Source: Amaranthus tricolor (taxonomy: Eukaryota; Streptophyta; Magnoliopsida; Caryophyllales; Amaranthaceae). From it: a DNA stretch of 64,000 bases. The stretch spans positions 22,148,787 to 22,212,786 of the forward strand of contig NC_080061.1 of assembly GCF_026212465.1 (NCBI RefSeq), given 5' to 3'. The notes under the pieces are model-generated. The model saw nothing but the letters and a program-made list of their open reading frames with translations, was not told the DNA's origin and made no database searches. Both the position numbers and the translations under genes were made by a program. The first letter of the stretch is position 1. Each line of letters begins with the position of its first letter. Below, piece after piece: positions 26,901 to 39,496 of the stretch.

Positions 26901-27312
26901 TGATGTGAAACCGGGGCTGATAAAGGCCTTGGTTATGCAAGGAATAATGTTGTGAGGAAAATTTCATTAATGACACAGACAAAAACGACAAATGATCATT
27001 AAAAGAACACGAAACAACCACAAACACTTAGACAATTCTGATCTAGCACACTGTCGAGCAGCCCTCCTTCAGCTCAGCTTCTAGGAGTCCACGGGGATTG
27101 TTAGAATGGTTTAAGGACCTTGATAGCTAGATCCAAGTACCGAGATTCCATTTCCACTTTAGCCTAGGTCCTGAATGCATAGGTTTAGTCTCCACGTGTC
27201 GTGTAAGGTGGTCTGGTCACAAGTTTGCTGCTCTGTCGTGAGGTCTGTATGCAGCCTTGTGTGGGCTCCTTTGGTATCTTCATTTCATACAACCACATTT
27301 GTATCATATTTT
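26901..27312 (+). repeat. 412-bp non-satellite insert in the intronic satellite, copy 1
   Basis: The satellite stops after CTTGGTTT and resumes at CACGAAACTTGGC, exactly around the conserved dyad of the monomer. Between them is a GC-richer, unrelated sequence starting TGATGTGAAACCGGGGCTGA and containing GCTTCTAGGAGTCCACGGGG and AAGTACCGAGATTCCATTTC. I see no open frame, terminal inverted repeat or target duplication. It recurs at 27983-28599, so it is part of a longer repeat unit of about 1.08 kb (4 monomers plus insert). Confidence 0.85.
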
Positions 27313-27982
27313 CACGAAACTTGGCACACAACACTCTTGGGTATATATTATTGTGTTGAAGTGGATAGAATTGAAAATCATAGTCATATGCTAGAAATTA
27401 CGTGTTAAGTTGCGATTTTATGTGTTTTTAAGCGTTTTAGTCAATTTCGCGCGTAAAGTAGCTCAAACTTGGTTTGTTATGCACGAAACTTAGCACACAA
27501 CACTATTTGGTATATATTATTTTTTTGAAGTGGTTAGAAATGAAAATCATAGTCATATGCTAGAAATTACGTGTTAAGTTGCGATTTTATGCGTTTTTAA
27601 GCGTTTTTGTCACTTTCGCGCGTAAAGTAGCTCAAACTTGGTTTGTTATGCACGAAACTTGGCACAGATCACTAATTCGTATATATTATTGTGTTGAAGT
27701 TGTTAGAATTGAAAATCATAGTCATATGCTAGAAATTACGTGTTAAGTTGAGATTTTATGCGTTTTTAACCGTTTTTTGCACTTTCGCGCGTAAAGTAGC
27801 TCAAACTTGGTTTGTGTTGCACGAAACTTGGCACACAACACTATTTGGTATATATTATTGTGTTGAAGTTGTTAGAATTTAAAATCGTAGTCATATGCTA
27901 GAAATTACGTGTTAAGTTGCTATTTTATGCGTTTTTAACTGTTTTCAACACTTTTGCGCATAAACTAGCTCAAACTTGGTTT

Positions 27983-28599
27983 TGATGCGAAACCGGGGCT
28001 GATTAAGGCCTTGGTTATGCAAGGATTAATGTTGTGCAGAAGCTTTGATTAATGACACAGACAAAAAGTACAAATGATCATGAAAAGAACACGAAACAAC
28101 CACAAACACTTAGACAATTCTGATCTAGCAAATTGTCGAGCAGCCCTCCTTCAGCTCAGCTTCTAGGAGTCCACGGGGATTGTTAGAATAGTTTAAGGAC
28201 CTTGATAGCTAGATCCAAGTACCGAGATTCCATTTCCACTTTAGCCTAGGTCCTGGATGCATAGTTTTAGTCTCCACGTATCGTGCACAGTGGTCTGGTC
28301 ACTAGTTTGCTGCTGTGTCGTGAGGTCTGTATGCAGCCTTATGTGCAGCCCTCCTTCAGCTCAGCTTCTAGGAGTCCACGGAGATTGTTAGAATGGTTTA
28401 AGGACCTTGATAGCTAGATCCAAGTACCGAGATTCCATTTCCACTTTAGCCTAGGTCCTGGATACATAGGTTTAGTGTCCACGTGTCGTGCAAGGTGGTC
28501 TGGTCACTAGTTTGTTGCTGTGTCGTGAGGTCTGTATGTAGCCTTGTGTGGGCTCCTTTGGTATCTTCATTTCATACAACCACATTTGTATAAGATTTT
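27983..28599 (+). repeat. Non-satellite insert, copy 2, with an internal 205-bp tandem duplication
   Basis: This is the same insert as at 26901-27312, at the same position in its monomer, but 205 bp longer. The part starting CAGCCCTCCTTCAGCTCAGC at 28141 repeats from 28346. The junction lies at GCAGCCTTATGTG|CAGCCC, so GCAGCC microhomology may have mediated the duplication. Apart from this the two copies are close, which indicates a recent duplication of the 1.08-kb unit. Confidence 0.88.
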
Positions 28600-29763
28600 C
28601 ACGAAACTTGGCACACAACACTCTTTGGTTTATATTAATGTGTTGAAGTGGATAGAATTGAAAATCATAGTCATATGCTAGAAATTGCGTGTTAAGTTGC
28701 GATTTTATGCGTTTTTAACCGTTTTTGTCAATTTCGCGCGTAAAGTAGCTCAAACTTGGTTTGTTACGTACGAAACTTGGCACACAACACTATTTGGTAT
28801 TTATTATTGTGTTGAAGTGGTTAGAATTGAAAATCATAGTCATATGCTAGAAATTACGTGTTAAGTTGCGATTTTATGCGTTTTTAAGCGTTTTTGTCAA
28901 TTTCGCGCGTAATGTAGCTCAAACTTGGTTTTGTTATGCACGAAACTTGGCACACAACACTATTTGGTATATATCATTGTGTTGAAGTGGTTAGAATTGA
29001 AAATCATAGTCATACGCTAGAAATTACGTGTTAAGTTGCGATTTTATGCGTTTTGAAGCGTTTTTGTCACTTTCACGCGGAAAGTAGCTCAAACTTGGTT
29101 TATTATGCACGGAATTGGCACAAAACACTATTTGGTATATATTATTGTGTTGAAGTGGTTAGAATTAAAAATCATAGTCATATGCTTGAAATTACGTGTT
29201 AAGTTGCGATTTTAGCGTTTTTAACCGTTTTTGGCGCTTTCGCGCGTAAAGTAGCTCAAACTTGGTTTGTTTTGCACGAAACTTGGCACACAACACAATT
29301 TGGTATATATTAATTTGTTGAAGTGGTTAGAATTGAAAATCGTAGTCATATGCTAGAAATTACGTGTTAAGTTGCCATTTTATGCGTTTTTAACCGTTTT
29401 TGACACTAACATCTATTTCTCTTAGTGCTTTCAACAACCTTCTTCTTCCGTTGAATGCGGCTACTACGCGCTGAAGTATATGGACGATATTATAAAATTC
29501 GTGAAGGAGTTTGGAGTCGTAAATATAGATGTCGTAAGTATTTGTTATGTTCTTTATTAAACAATTATTGGTAAAATCTAATGTTTATATATTCATCTTT
29601 TATTTTTATTTTATATTATAGGTTTTAAACGACATTCCGAGGGAAACACGCCCTTTGAGAAGTGGAGAGATGCGTGAATTAAAAGACAAGATTGCCACGT
29701 ATCTTGCTAGTATTTGTCCTTGATAAATTGTAATTAGTATTGATTATTTTTTATACTTTAATG

Positions 29764-30052
<289 letters not shown>

Positions 30053-30298
30053 TATTTGCTGCGGTCAGGGGCAAAACCGCACCAAATAATGCCCCACTTA
30101 TTTGCTGCGGTTTTGCCTCTGACCGCAGCAAATACCCCTCCTTATTTACTGCGGTTTTGTTTTGACCGCAGCAAAAAAAGCCCTTATTTTCTGCGGTTTT
30201 TAACCGCAACATTTAAAGTAGGACATTTGCTGCTATCACTATTGCTGGGGGCCAAAACCGCAGCAAAAAATGGCAAAAAAACCGCAGCAAACGAGGTT
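30053..30298 (+). repeat. 3' subterminal hairpin repeats of the CACTA element
   Basis: Units with TTTGCTGCGGTTTTG and inverted partners GACCGCAGCAAAT lie near 30054, 30100 and 30144, with degenerate ones near 30187, 30228 and 30255-30290 (AAAACCGCAGCAAA twice). They share the TTGCTGCGGTTT core with the 5' cluster but have 41-46 bp spacing. They are the likely binding sites for the accessory transposase at this end. Confidence 0.88.
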
Positions 30299-30311
30299 TT
30301 TTCCACTAGTG
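30299..30311 (-). repeat. CACTA right terminal inverted repeat (13 bp)
   Basis: TTTTCCACTAGTG is the exact reverse complement of the left end at 18470-18482. Satellite resumes directly after it with TATATATTG, in register with the sequence left of the element. Confidence 0.95.
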
Positions 30312-33300
30312 TATATATTGCTGTGTTCAAATGGTTAGAATCGAAAAAAATAGTAATATTCTTGGAATTACGTGCTAAGTTGTTTTTTCAAGGATTTTTG
30401 TTACTTTCTTGCATAAATCGGTTAAAACTTGTTTCGCTTTCCACGAAACATGGCACACAACACTATATTTGAAGATGTTATTTCGCTGAAATAGTTATAA
30501 TCGAAAAAAATAGTTATGTACGTGAAATTACGTGGTAAGTTGCGTTTTTATTGTGTTTTATATTTTTTTGGTACTTTGTCGCATAGTTGTTGAAACTTGG
30601 TTTGTTTCGCATGAAACTTGGCGCACAACACTATTTGGTATATGTTATTATGTTGAAATGGTTTGAATCGAAAACAACAGTAATATGATAACAATAACGT
30701 GCTAAGTTGCTTTTTTATGTTGTTTTTTAGCTTTTTTAGCACTTTTTCGCATAAAGTTGTTGAAACTTGGTTTGTTTTGCACGAAACATGGCACCCAATA
30801 CTATTTAGTTTATGTTATTGTGTTGAAATGGTTAGATTCGGAAACAATCGTCATGTACCTAAAATTACGTGCTAAGTTACGTTTTTAATGTTTTTTATAT
30901 TTTTTGCCACTTTCTCGCATAAGGTTGTTCAAACTTGGTTTGTTTCGCATGAAACTTGGCACACAACACTATTTTGTATAATTTATTGAGTTGAAATGGT
31001 TCAAATCGAAAACAATAGTCATGTGCTTGAAATTACGTGCTAAGATGCTTTTTTTAATGATTTTTTTGCTTTTTTAGCACTTTCTCGCATAGAGTGGTTC
31101 ACACATGGTTTGTTTGGTAACAAATGAGGCACACAACATTTTTGGTATATATTATTGTGTTGAAATGGTTAGAATCGAAAACAATAGTGATATTCTTGAA
31201 ATTACTTGCTAAGTTGCGTTTTTAAGGTTTTTTAAGCGTTTTTGGCAGTTTCTCGCATAAAATGGTTCCAACTCGGTTTGTTTAGCACGAAACATTGCAC
31301 ACAACACTATTTGGTATATATGCTTGAAATTACGTGCTAAGTTGCTTTTATAAAGTTTTCTTTAGCTTTTTTAGCACTTTCTCGCATAAAGTAGTTCAAA
31401 CTTTGTTTGTTTGGCACGAAACTTTGCACACAACACTATTTGGTAGATATTATTGTGTTGAAATGGTTAGACTCGAAAAAATAGTCATGTACTTGAAATT
31501 ACGTGCTAAGTTGCGTTTTTAATGTTTTTTATATTATTTTTTTGCACTTTCTCGCATAAGATTATTCAAACTTGGTTTGTTTCGCACGAAACCTAGCACA
31601 CAAGACTATTTTGTATAAATTATTGTGTTGTAATGGTTACAATCGAAAACAATAGTCATATGCTTGAAATTACGTGCTAAGATTCTTTTTTTAAGTGATT
31701 TTTAGCTTTTTTAGTTCTTTCTCGCATAAAGTTTTTCAAACTTGGTTTGTTTTCCACGAAACATGGCACCAACCACTATTTAGTGTATATTATCGTGTTG
31801 AAATGATTAGACTCGAAAACAATACTCAAGTACATCAAATTACGTGCTAAGTTGCGTTTTTAATGTTCTTTATATTTTTTTGGCACTTTCTCGCATAAAG
31901 TGGTTCAAACTTGGTTTGTTTCGCACGAAACCTAGCACACAACATTATTTGGTTTAAATTGTTGTGTTGAAAATGGTTAGAATCGAAAACAAAGTCATAT
32001 GATTGAAATTACATGCTAAGTGGCTTTTTTAAAGTTTTTTTTAGCTTTTTTAGCTCTTTCTTGCATAAAGTTGTTCAAACTTATTTTGTTTTGCACGAAA
32101 CATGGCACCCAACTCTATTTAGTTTATATTATTGTGTTGAAATTGTTAGACTAAGAAACAATAGACATGTACTTGAAATTACGTGCTAAGATGCCTTTTT
32201 AATCTTTTGTATATTTTTTTGGCGATTTCTCGCTTAAAGTTATTCAAACTTGGTTTGTTTCGCACGAAACTTGGCACACAACACTATTTGGTATAAATTG
32301 TTGTGTTGAAATGGTTAGAATCGAAAACAATAGTCATATGCTTGAAATTACGTTCTACGTTGCTTTTTTAAAGGTTTTTTAACTTCTTTTAGCACATTCT
32401 CGCATAAATTGTTCAAAGTTAGTTTGTTTTGCACGAAAATTGTCACCCAACACTATTTAGTTTCTATTATTTTGTTGAAATGGTTAGACTCGAAAACAAT
32501 AGTCATACACTATCAATTACGTGCCAAGTTGCGTTTTTAAATTTTAATTTTTTTGAAACGTTTTTAGCACTCTCTCGCAAAAATTAGTTCAAACTTGGTT
32601 GTTTGGCAACAAACAAGGCACACAACACTTTTTTTGTAGATGTTATTATGTTGAAATGGTTATAATCGAAAACAATAGCCATATGCTTGAAATTACGTGG
32701 TAAGTTGCGTCTTTAAGGTTTTTAAAGCTTTTTTGGCACTTTCTCGAATAAAGTTGTTCAAACTAGGTTTATTTTGCACGGAAAATGGCACCCAACACTA
32801 TTTAGTTTATAATATTGTGTTTAACTGCTTAGACTTGAAAACAATGGTCATGTACTTTAAATTACGTGCTAAGTCGCATTTTTGATGTTTTTTATATTTT
32901 TTGTACTTTCTCGCATAAAGTGGTTCAAACTTGGTTTCTTTCGCACGAAATGTAGCACACAACATTATTTGGTATAAATTGTTGTGTTGAAATGGATATA
33001 ATCGAAAACAAAAGTCATATGATTGAAATTACATGCTAAGTTGCTTTTTTACAGTTTTTTTTAGCTTTTTTAGCTCATTCTCACATAAAGTTTTTCAAAC
33101 TTGGTTTGTTTTGCACGAAACAAGGCACCCAACTCTTTTTAGTTTATATTATTGTGTTGAAAATGTTAGACTCAGAAACAATAGTCATGTACCTGAAATT
33201 ACGTGCTAAGTTGCGTTTTTATTGTTTTTTATATTTTTTTGGCACTTTCTAACATAAAATGATTCAAACATGGTTTTAATTCGCACGAAACCTAGCACAC

Positions 33301-36159
33301 AACACTATTTGGTATAAATTATTGTGTTGAAATGGTTAGAATCGAAAACAATAGTCAAATGCTTGAAATTACGTGCTAAGTTGCTATTTAAAAGTTTTTT
33401 TTAGCTTTTTTAGCTCTTTCTCGCATAAAGTTTTTCAAACTTGGTTTGTTTTGCACGAAACATGGCACCCAAAATTATTTAGTTTATATTAATGTGTTGA
33501 AATGGTTAGACTCGAAAAAAATAGTCACGTAGTTGAAATTACGTGTTAAGTTGCGTTTTTAATGTTTTTTATATTTCTTTTGCACTTTTTCGCATAAAGT
33601 GGTTCAAACTGGGTTTGTTTCGCACGAAACATGGCACACAACACTATTTGGTATAAATTATTGTGTTGAAAATGGTTAGAATCCAAAACAATAGTCATAT
33701 GCTTGAAATTACGTGCTAAGTTGCTGTTTAAAGTTTTTTTTAGCTTTTGTAGCACTTTCTCACATAAAGTGGTTCAAACTGGGTTAGTTTCGCACGAAAC
33801 CTAGCACAAAACATTATTTGTTATAAATTGTTGTGTTGAAATGGTTAGAATCGAAAACAAAAGTCATATGATTAAAATTACATGCTAAGTTGCTTTTTTA
33901 AACATTTTTTTAGCTTTTTTAGCTCTTTCTCGTATAATGTTGTTCAAAGTTGGTTTGTTTTGCGCAAAACATGGCACACAACTCTATTTAGTTTGTATTA
34001 TTGTGTTGAAATTGTTAGACCCAGAAATAATAGTCATGTACCTGAAATTACGTGCCAAGTTGCGTTTTTAATGTTTTTTATATTTTTTTGGTACTTTCTC
34101 GTATAAAGTTATTCAAACTTGGATTGTTTCGCACGAAACTTGGCACACAACACTATTTAATTGGGATAAATTATTGTGTTGAAAATGGTTAGGATCGAAA
34201 ACAATAGTCATATGCTTGAAATTACATGCTAAGTAGCTTTTTAAAGTTTATTTTTAGCTTTTTTTGCAATTTCTCGCATGAAGTGGTTCAAACTTGGTTT
34301 GTTTGGCAACAAACAAGGCACAGAACAATATTTGGTATATATTCTTGTGTTGAAATGGTTAGAATCAAAAACAATAGCAATATTCTTGGAATTACATGCT
34401 AAGTTGATTTTTTTAAGGTTTTTTGTTTCTTTTTGTTGCATAACTGGTTAAAACCTTGTTTGATTGCCACGAAACATAGAACACAACACTTTATTTGTAG
34501 ATGTTATTGTGTTGAAATGGTTATAATCGAAACAATGGTCATATGCTTGAACTTATGAGCAAAGTTGCGTTGTTATGGTTTTTTAAGCTTTTTTGGCACT
34601 TTCTGGAATATAGTTGTTCAAACATGGTTTGTTTTGCACGAAAAATTGCACAAAACACTATTTAGTTTATATTATTTTGTTTCAAACATTAGACTCGAAA
34701 ACAATAGTCATGTACTTTAAATTACGTGCTAAGTTGTGTTTTTAATGTTTTTTGTATTTTTTTGGCACTTTCTCACATAAAGTTGTTCAAACTTGGTTTG
34801 TTTCGCGAGAAACTTGGCGCAAAACACTATTTGGTATAAATTATCGTGTTGAAATGGTTGGAATCGAAAATAATAGTCATATGCTTTAAATTACGTGCTA
34901 AGTTGTTTTCTTAACGTTTTTTTTAGCATTTTTAACACTTTCTGGTATAAACTTCGAACTTGCTTTATTTTGCACGCAACATGGCACCCAACACTATTTA
35001 GATTATATTATTGTGTTGAAATGGTTAGACTCGAAAATAGTAGTCATGTACTTGAAATTACGTGCTAAGTTGCGTTTTTTACATTTTTAATGTTTTTATT
35101 TTTTTTGTCACTTTCTCGCATAAATTGGTTCAAATTTGGTTTGTTTTGCACGAAACCTAGCACACATCACTATTTGGTATAAATTATTGTGTTGAAATGG
35201 TAAGAATTGATAACAATAGTCATATGCTTGAAATTACATGTTAAGTTGCTTTTTTTAAGTATTTTTTAGCTTTTTTGACACTTTCTCGCATAAAGTTGTT
35301 CGAACTTGGTTTATTTTGCACGGGACATGGCACCCAACACTATTTAGTTTATATTATTTGTTTTGAAATTCCTAGACTCGAAATCAACTGTCATGTACTT
35401 TAAATTACGTGTTAAGTTGCGTTTTTAATGTTTTTTATATTTTTGTGGCACTTTACCGCATAAAGTCGTTCAAACTTGGTTTGTTTCGCTCGAAACTTGA
35501 CACACAACACTATTTGGTATAAATTATTGTATTGAAATGGTTAGAATCGAAAACAATAGTCATATGCTTGAAATTACGTGCTAAGTTTATTTTCTTAAGT
35601 TTTTATTAGCTTTTTTAGCAATTTCTCGCATAAAGTGGTTCAAACTTGGTTTGTTTGGCACGAAACTTTGCACACAACACTATTTGGTATATATTACTGT
35701 GTTGAAATGGCTAGACTTGAAAAAATAGTCATGTATTTGAAATTACGTTCTAAGTTCCGTTTTTAATGTTTTTATTTATTTTTTTCGCACTTTCTCGCAT
35801 AAAATGATTCAAACTTGGTCTCTTTCGCAAGAAACCTAGCACACAACACTATTTGGTGTAAATTATTGTGTTGAAATGGTTGGACTCGAAGCCAATAGTT
35901 ATACGCTTGATATTACGTGCTAAGTTATTTTTAAAAAGTTTTGGTTTTTTAGCACTTTCTCGCATAAGGTAGTTCAAACGTTGTTTTTTAGCAGCAAACA
36001 AGGCACACAACACTATTTGGTATATATTATTGTGTTGAAATGGTTAGAATCGAAAACAATAGTTATGTACTTGAAATTACGTGCTAAGTTGCATTTTTAA
36101 TGTTTTTTTTTATATTTTTTTGGCAATTTCTCACGTAAAATGATTCAAACTTGGTTTGT
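30312..36159. repeat. Satellite array, middle block (old type)
   Basis: This continues the left block in the same orientation and register after the CACTA insertion. It shows mixed alpha and beta monomers and a third variant in which the dyad reads TTTGGCAACAAACAAGG (for example near 34303-34320 and 35985-36003). Homogeneity is low, as in 1-18469. A local repeat of the CACGAAACCTAGCACAC variant is frequent at 31580-33800. No gene is present. Confidence 0.93.
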
Positions 36160-38535
<2,376 letters not shown>

Positions 38536-38574
38536 CTCTTCCCCCCTAACATAGTTTCGTTCCGAAACTTGAAC

Positions 38575-39496
38575 CTAAATGAACAACTGAGGATAGCGTT
38601 CTCTCATATCAGTTTCGCTTTCCCAAGTTGCTTCTTCGACATGATGGTTCGACCATAACACTTTAACTTGAGGTATTCTTTTATTCGTTAATTCTTTCAC
38701 TTGACGATCCAAAATTCTAATTGGTCTTTCTTCATAAGTTAGGTTTTCATCAATTTGGAGGGGTTCATGAACTAACACATGTGATGGGTCGTGGATATAC
38801 TTTCTCAACTGAGAAACATGGAATACATTATGAACTCTAGCTAAACCCGGGGGTAAAGCTAGTTCATACGCCACTTCCCCTACTCTTTTTAAAATTTCAA
38901 AAGGTCTGATAAATTTAGGGCTTAATTTCCCTTTTATCCCAAAGCGTTGGACTCCTTTCGTTCGTGAAATCTTTAGAAATAATTTATCACCTTCATCAAA
39001 TTGCAAAGATCTGCGACGATTGTCTGCAAAACTCTTCTGTCTACTCTGTGCTGCCTTCATGTTCTCTTGCACCACGCTCAAGCTATCAATAGAGTCTTGG
39101 ATAAGATCTGGTCCTTCATGCATATTTCGGTCCATCTAATCCCAACACAACGGCACTCGACATTTTCTCCCGTATAAGGCTTCGTTTGGTGCCATCTTGA
39201 GGCTAGTTTGATAGTTGCTGTTGTATGAAAGCTCTATCAAAGGCAATTTCTACTCCCATGAACCACCAAATTCAAGAATACAACATCTTAAAAGATCCTC
39301 TAATGTCTGGATGGTTCTTTCAAGTTTGGCCATCAGTAGCCGGATGAAATGCGGTACATAAACGTAGTTTAGATCCGAATGCTTCTTGCAACTTTTCCCA
39401 AAATCGGGACAAAAATTTTGGGTCTCTGTCAGACACAATTGTTCTTGGTACTCCCTATGGTAAAAAACTAGGTCGAATGAAACCTTTTCGCAGCAA
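38575..39496 (-). pseudogene. Ty3/gypsy integrase C-terminal half with chromodomain-like end
   Basis: The integrase would insert the element cDNA. Reading the minus strand: [17 protein letters not shown] (core domain with its conserved Asp), FHPATDGQT then [45 protein letters not shown], then an open 186-codon stretch (38575-39135) with FADNRRRSLQFDEGDKLFL, GKLSPKFIRPFEILKRVGEV, HNVFHVSQLRKY and the chromodomain-like VKVLWSNHHVEEATWE ending near YPQLF. The end resembles the chromodomain of Tekay/Del chromoviruses, which may guide insertion to marked chromatin. Lesions are a 1-bp frameshift near 39332 and stops before MDRN (39136) and after GGSWE (39250). The zinc-binding N-terminus and the first part of the core are missing. 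Confidence 0.88.

Larger units (their letters stand above)
26322..29425 (+). repeat. Satellite array filling an intron of the CACTA Ulp1-like gene
   Basis: The 3104-bp intron opens GTACAC and closes CTCTTAG. Exons on either side join in frame as WTAIK|CFQQPSSS, which fits the protease family and proves the boundaries well. The intron holds about 13 monomers of about 168 bp; GCGATTTTATGCG-like starts lie near 26335, 26505, 26673, 26840, 27413, 27582, 27751, 27920, 28700, 28869, 29038, 29205 and 29372. Landmarks are the same as in the outer satellite but with private variants: TTTCGCGCGTAAAGTAGCTC, AGAATTGAAAATC, CATATGCTAGAAATTACG and GTTAAGTTGCGATTTTATGC. Only one monomer type is present, closest to outer type beta. 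Two non-satellite inserts interrupt it. Confidence 0.93.
23481..29723 (+). pseudogene. CACTA second gene: Ptta/En-Spm transposase-like plus Ulp1-like, decayed
   Basis: This is a multi-exon gene whose exons I inferred from homology and GT/AG sites: 23481-23865, 23951-24209, 24312-24552, 24655-25125, 25226-25478, 25558 to about 25868, about 25917-26053, 26254-26321, 29426-29533 and 29622-29723. The 5' part resembles the plant Transposase_24 (Ptta/En/Spm) family; the 3' part resembles Ulp1 C48 cysteine proteases. Plant CACTA elements often carry such genes beside TNP2; the first type is thought to act like the DNA-binding accessory protein TNPA. Frameshifts and stops occur in several exons (near 23780, 24537, 24661, 25300 and 25861). 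Whether this was one gene or two adjacent genes is open; the exon chain looks continuous. Confidence 0.8.
25226..29723 (+). pseudogene. Ulp1-like (C48) cysteine protease portion, catalytic His exon missing
   Basis: The fragments read in family order: GSFITWPYAWVRF, then exon 25558 onward with LTDEELKDLSQDCKWLHYC and FVIMGPSDIGQFLRGEMLN, then PESISCSKCVNDPDDVRAYI and HTFILAPYVEE, then WDVHPELPKWTAIK joined across the satellite-filled intron to CFQQPSSSVECGYYALKYM, and the C-terminal exon ending at TGA 29721. Ulp1/C48 proteases use a His-Asp-Cys triad. The Cys (VEC-GYY) with its upstream Gln is present, but the HW-type His segment and the DS-type Asp segment, expected between 26053 and 26254, are absent. 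A TGA ends exon 6 at 25861. The role of Ulp1 domains in CACTA elements is not settled. Confidence 0.8.
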
